Below, one piece after another: positions 60,411 through 64,000 of a DNA stretch of 64,000 nt (its first letter is position 1; each line of letters starts with the position of its first letter). The stretch is from positions 124,001 to 188,000 of the forward strand of contig NHZP01000049.1 in the NCBI GenBank assembly GCA_003313425.1. Reading direction: 5' to 3'. Under the pieces are notes generated by a model that made no database searches, was not told where the DNA came from, and was given only the letters and a program-made list of their open reading frames with translations. The translations under genes and the position numbers were made by a program. This stretch comes from Pseudopyrenochaeta lycopersici. Taxonomy: Eukaryota; Ascomycota; Dothideomycetes; Pleosporales; Pseudopyrenochaetaceae.

Positions 60411-61580
60411 ATGTCTGAAGAAACTGCGCCGTCCACAGAAAATACAGCGCAAACAGCCCCCGCCCCCAAATCAATACCCCGCTATTTCCGAAACGACGCG
60501 CCACTGGCATACCGAGATCCTCACAAGCAACTGTTGGCATCTCTGGATCGGCTCATTACAGACTTTCCGCCGCATCATATTCCACCGGGTGGTGGCCTTT
60601 ACTATGGCCCTATCTCTGTGGCGTTTCTCTTCTATGCACTCCACAAGATCTATCCAACCCTGACCTTGGATGACTACCCGCTGAACACATGGTCAGCCGC
60701 ATATATCGAACAAGCGCAAGCCAACATCAAGGACTTCCCGGCCCCTTCCACCAGCAAATGTGGTGTTTCCAACGACATTATGTCTCTTCTTGCTCTGTAC
60801 GCCGTGACGGCAAAGGATCCCGATACCGTGAAGGAGCTCTGCGATCACGCTGCCGTCATGCTCGAGCCTGAGACTTCAAATAATTGGATGTATGGGCGTG
60901 CTGGTTACCTGTACCTCCTTCGACTGGTCCGTGGGGCCTTCACCGACAAGGAGACGATAGAGCTTATTGAAGATACGGCCGACGAGGTGATTGAAAATAT
61001 CATGGCTACTTCCCGCCCATGGAAATGGCGAGGCAAGGCTTATGTGGGGGCAACTTACGGTGCCATTGGGATTATCACTCAAATTGTCCTCACCGACCCT
61101 ACTTGGACGCCAAAGTTGGAGGCTGAATTGGGAGCTCTTCTTAGTTACCAGTACGAGAGCGGCAACTTTCCGTCGTCACTCCCGCCGGGACGCGACAGAC
61201 TTGTGCAATTCTGTCACGGTGCACCAGGCGTTGTCGCATCCCTTGTATCTATCCGAAAGTATTTTCCAGGCCTTCATGAGCGTATTGATAGGGTCCTCGT
61301 AAAGGCTAGGGAGAGCATATGGGAACGTGGTCTTCTGACGAAGGAGCCGTGTCTGTGTCACGGCATCACAGGCAACGCTCTTGCCTTGGAGGGTAAACAG
61401 TTTGATCACTTCATGACCTATACGACAGGCCATGAGATAAAGTCGATGGGAAAGGACGGAATGCTTGAGAAGTCGGATGATCCATCAGCATTATGGTCTG
61501 GTGAAGCTGGACGCGCATGGGCTTGGGCAGTCGCTGACAAGCAACTGGAGAAAAGGTACCTCGGGTACAACGATATCTAG
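60411..61580 (+). CDS. LanC-like (LANCL-family) protein
   Basis: An intronless gene of 389 aa. It shows the alpha/alpha-toroid repeats of LanC cyclases with Gly motifs GRAGYLY, HGAPG, CHGITGN and SGEAGRAWAW. The three zinc ligands are in place: Cys268 (QFCHGAPG), Cys316 and His317 (CLCHGITGN), the same spacing as in animal LANCL1. The N-terminal 25 residues are Ala/Pro/Thr-rich and probably disordered. Eukaryotic LANCL proteins bind glutathione, and some add it to dehydroamino acids; fungal members are little studied. No lanthipeptide precursor gene is recognisable nearby. No signal peptide or membrane segment is present. Ordering of the motifs makes the family call secure. Confidence 0.87.
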   Translation: MSEETAPSTENTAQTAPAPKSIPRYFRNDAPLAYRDPHKQLLASLDRLITDFPPHHIPPGGGLYYGPISVAFLFYALHKIYPTLTLDDYPLNTWSAAYIEQAQANIKDFPAPSTSKCGVSNDIMSLLALYAVTAKDPDTVKELCDHAAVMLEPETSNNWMYGRAGYLYLLRLVRGAFTDKETIELIEDTADEVIENIMATSRPWKWRGKAYVGATYGAIGIITQIVLTDPTWTPKLEAELGALLSYQYESGNFPSSLPPGRDRLVQFCHGAPGVVASLVSIRKYFPGLHERIDRVLVKARESIWERGLLTKEPCLCHGITGNALALEGKQFDHFMTYTTGHEIKSMGKDGMLEKSDDPSALWSGEAGRAWAWAVADKQLEKRYLGYNDI

Positions 61581-63002
61581 AACGAGGGAAGCTTAGAGCG
61601 GCGAGCACCCGTGTGGTATATCACGAGCTGTACGATGATACGAATGCAACGATTCACGACTTAGCGAGCCGGCACTCACATCGATGCTTAGCTCAACGTT
61701 TCGAGGGCACACAAGGCTATCAACTACGGCTACTAACGGCTATAAGCGACCTTCATAAGCCTAATTAACTATATTAAATATACAGATACGAAAGTTTTGA
61801 CTGCTTGCTACAACGTGTTACATTTGTCTGCTTGATTTGTAGATCGTTTCTGATTTTTAATTCTCAAGTAAGACTCGGAATGAAAGAGGAATTCGATCGT
61901 CTGAGATTATCCCTTTTCAGGTCCTAGTATGAAGCAATTTTAAGCTGCTCCTAAAATAGCAGAGTCCACACTGTTGCACAACGTAGAATGCCTGCTCAGA
62001 TGTTGCTGTTCCAACACGCTGGTGGTTGCTGCACAAAAGATCCGCATTCCCACGCGTCGTGCGACATCACGTACAGCAACATTGGACTCATCACTAATAT
62101 CTATGTTCTGGGTTCCAACAGCAAATAGGTGAAAGAGTTGTTCTAAACAAAGCGCTAGAATCTTCCAATAAGCGCGCCTCTCGATTCTGTGTGCGCAGCT
62201 TCCAGGCTACTTCTAACTACAGTCGGAACGTTACACACAACTAATGTTGGCGCAAGCTCGGGAAGGTGCGTTTTTTTTTTTGTATCCCAGCATCCCAGTG
62301 CCTGCTGAGGAAGGATGCACAGAGCTGAACTTGAGAAAGCACGATATCTCCACGTCAGCGACGTCCCTCCCGCGTACTTCCTCTACCAACGCCTGTCTAC
62401 GTCACAATTGATTCTTTAGAAAGGGGTGACAATTAACGCATTTAGAGGTATCATCTACGCAGACTAATACGGCTATTGCTTTGGGTTGTTGAGCTTACGC
62501 TAACGACCAATGTTTACAGTGCAAATACGACGATCCGTTCACTATTTGGCCTTGGAACCTCCAACATACAACTCATTTCACTCGTACTTTACACGGGCTT
62601 TTGGGTTTAATTGCCAGGCTCATGGTCTCACAGAGAGGTTACGTATACCGTTCGTTTTTGGACCGACCCTTGTTGAACCCGTCTCTGTGATAACATCTCG
62701 CTACCGACCGTTTCCCACACCACGTCGAAGGCCAAGGCAACGAATATTCGCAACACTATCTTGCTGAAAATAAGGAAATGATTAGAAGCCAGTCTACCCA
62801 CGCTCATTATTCCCGACCATTCAGAACTTGGCGAATTACACATCCCCAGTATCGCGTTGAACGTATTGCCAGTAACCATCCACTGATTACATGAAGTTTC
62901 TCAGGAGTGCCGAGAACCGGGCCCGCTCATGAATCCTCAATATCCCTCTATATATACTTTTCTATCCCGTCTGACATTTCGCTATAGAGACGAAGTTCTT
63001 TA
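61581..63002. promoter_or_regulatory. Spacer with TATA box of the tyrosinase gene
   Basis: This is 1.42 kb with no recognised gene. A poly-T run lies at about 62271-62282. A TATA-like TATATATA at 62949-62956, some 47 bp before the first tyrosinase ATG, is a plausible core promoter. Short frames at 62.5-62.9 kb have no motifs. Confidence 0.45.
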
Positions 63003-64000
63003 ATGCCACTTTCTCCCACAATGCCTGCCCAATGGATCTTGCGGTCCTTTGTGCTTATCTTCATCGCTTCCATCGCAACAAGCACACCTATTGAGTCTAA
63101 CCAGCCATGGCGAAAGCGCCAGTCTGGCGTAGGTGTCGTTTCTGGAATTAGCTCAAGAGACAGCAACGGTACTTTGTTCTCTGAACGTCAGCGGCAATGA
63201 GTAGACTCTGATGTAGCTCTAGGTAACCCTTCCTTGCGCCTTGACGTATGGGACCTGAAAGTCAATCACCCAGACCAATGGAACCTGTATGTCCTTGCTT
63301 TGGAGTCGCTTCAAAAAACGGATCAAAGCGACCCGCTTTCCTATTATGGACTGGCAAGTAAGCTACTTCAACGTGATCTGAGGAATAACACTAATCTGGT
63401 GCTGTTAGGTATTCATGGCAGGCCTTACAAGACTTGGGGAGAGACTCCGGGTTTACCTGAGAAGACAGGCACCTCAGGTTACTGTCCCCATACCAATCAG
63501 CTCTTCCTCGGTTGGCACCGTCCATACCTTGCACTCTATGAAGTACTATTGCCAAGGCCCGAGCAATGAACGGAGCCCAGCGCTGACATGAGTTTAGGAA
63601 GTCTTGTATGAACACATGCAGAGGATTGCTGAGAGTGCGACGTCCGATCAAGCAGATCGTTGGCGAGCAGCAGCAGACTCATTTCGCATCCCCTACTGGG
63701 ATTGGGGTCAAGGAGAGAAAGGAGGCCCGGTTCCAGAGTTCTTCATGACACCCACGATCGAGGTGACCAAGCCAGATGGCTCCGAGGCTACAATTGCGAA
63801 CCCGCTATACTCATATCGTTTCCACGAACTTGTTAAAGGGGACTTCGACGATAAGGTGGGTTCCCTTGCTCTGTTCAGGAAAGCTATTGATGAATGTAGT
63901 GGGCCTCAATCAATGCTACGATCCGGTGGCCACTTACGAGCAATGCTAATGCTCCTTCACGTCAAGAACTGTTCGCGAGTAATTATATAAGCCAGCAACG
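63003..64000 (+). CDS. Secreted tyrosinase (5' part, cut by window end)
   Basis: The visible exons are 63003-63168, 63223-63357, 63409-63542, 63598-63855 and 63900 onward, with introns of 44-55 nt. All junctions keep frame and restore family sequence, for example YYGLASIHGRPYKTW and FDDKWASINATIRWP. The N-terminus has a hydrophobic signal-like helix (ILRSFVLIFIASIATS); a dibasic KR at PWRKRQ may be a Kex2-type site. An in-frame ATG at 63021 is an equal start candidate. CuA ligands appear in HGRPY and in CPHTNQLFLGWHRPYLALYE, followed by RIPYWDWG. The CuB site and C-terminus lie beyond 64000. Such type-3 copper enzymes oxidise monophenols and diphenols, often for pigment formation. There is no evident tie to the other pathways here. 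Confidence 0.82.

Overview
This window is nuclear DNA of a filamentous ascomycete (Pezizomycotina). The genes are intron-rich with short introns (mostly 43-69 nt, GT..AG, CTRAY-like branch points). The families are typical of the group: a C2H2 plus fungal-trans regulator, a PKS-NRPS hybrid, spherulin-4, and a DUF7730-like protein. A Dothideomycete (Pleosporales-like) source is my guess from gene style only. Gene models were built by hand from frame continuity and splice signals. Every complete model sums to an intact reading frame except the transporter at 54.5-56.1 kb.

Region 1 (1.5-27.2 kb) reads as a consolidated nicotinate-catabolism (hxn-type) cluster. It holds an old yellow enzyme (hxnT-like) divergent from a molybdenum hydroxylase with an altered substrate pocket (hxnS-like), and a C2H2/fungal-trans activator (hxnR-like). 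An unrelated 1333-aa orphan protein follows. Next come a phenol-hydroxylase-type flavoprotein (hxnV-like) divergent from an amidase-signature amidase (hxnN-like), a polysaccharide-deacetylase-fold cyclic imide hydrolase candidate (hxnM-like) and a NicC/salicylate-hydroxylase-type flavoprotein (hxnX-like). In Aspergillus nidulans these families hydroxylate nicotinate, reduce and oxidise the ring, open a cyclic imide and deamidate the product.

Region 2 (29.5-51.7 kb) starts with a DUF7730-like gene. It continues as a biosynthetic gene cluster: a P450 divergent from an MCT-type MFS transporter, a PLP-dependent group II decarboxylase, and a 3806-aa PKS-NRPS (KS-AT-DH-psiMT-psiER-KR-ACP-C-A-T-R). 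The reductase-like release domain has Arg in place of the catalytic Lys.

Region 3 (53.4-64 kb) has a spherulin-4 protein, a sugar-porter MFS gene carrying a one-base frameshift, and a divergent 2-oxoglutarate/Fe(II) dioxygenase that fits hxnY. It also has a zinc-free MDR oxidoreductase (a possible trans-acting enoyl reductase), a LanC-like protein and the 5' part of a secreted tyrosinase cut by the window end. If the dioxygenase is hxnY, the PKS-NRPS cluster sits inside the nicotinate cluster. I found no SDR gene (hxnW).

Spacers over 300 bp are listed. I recognised no tRNA, rRNA, CRISPR array or intact transposon.
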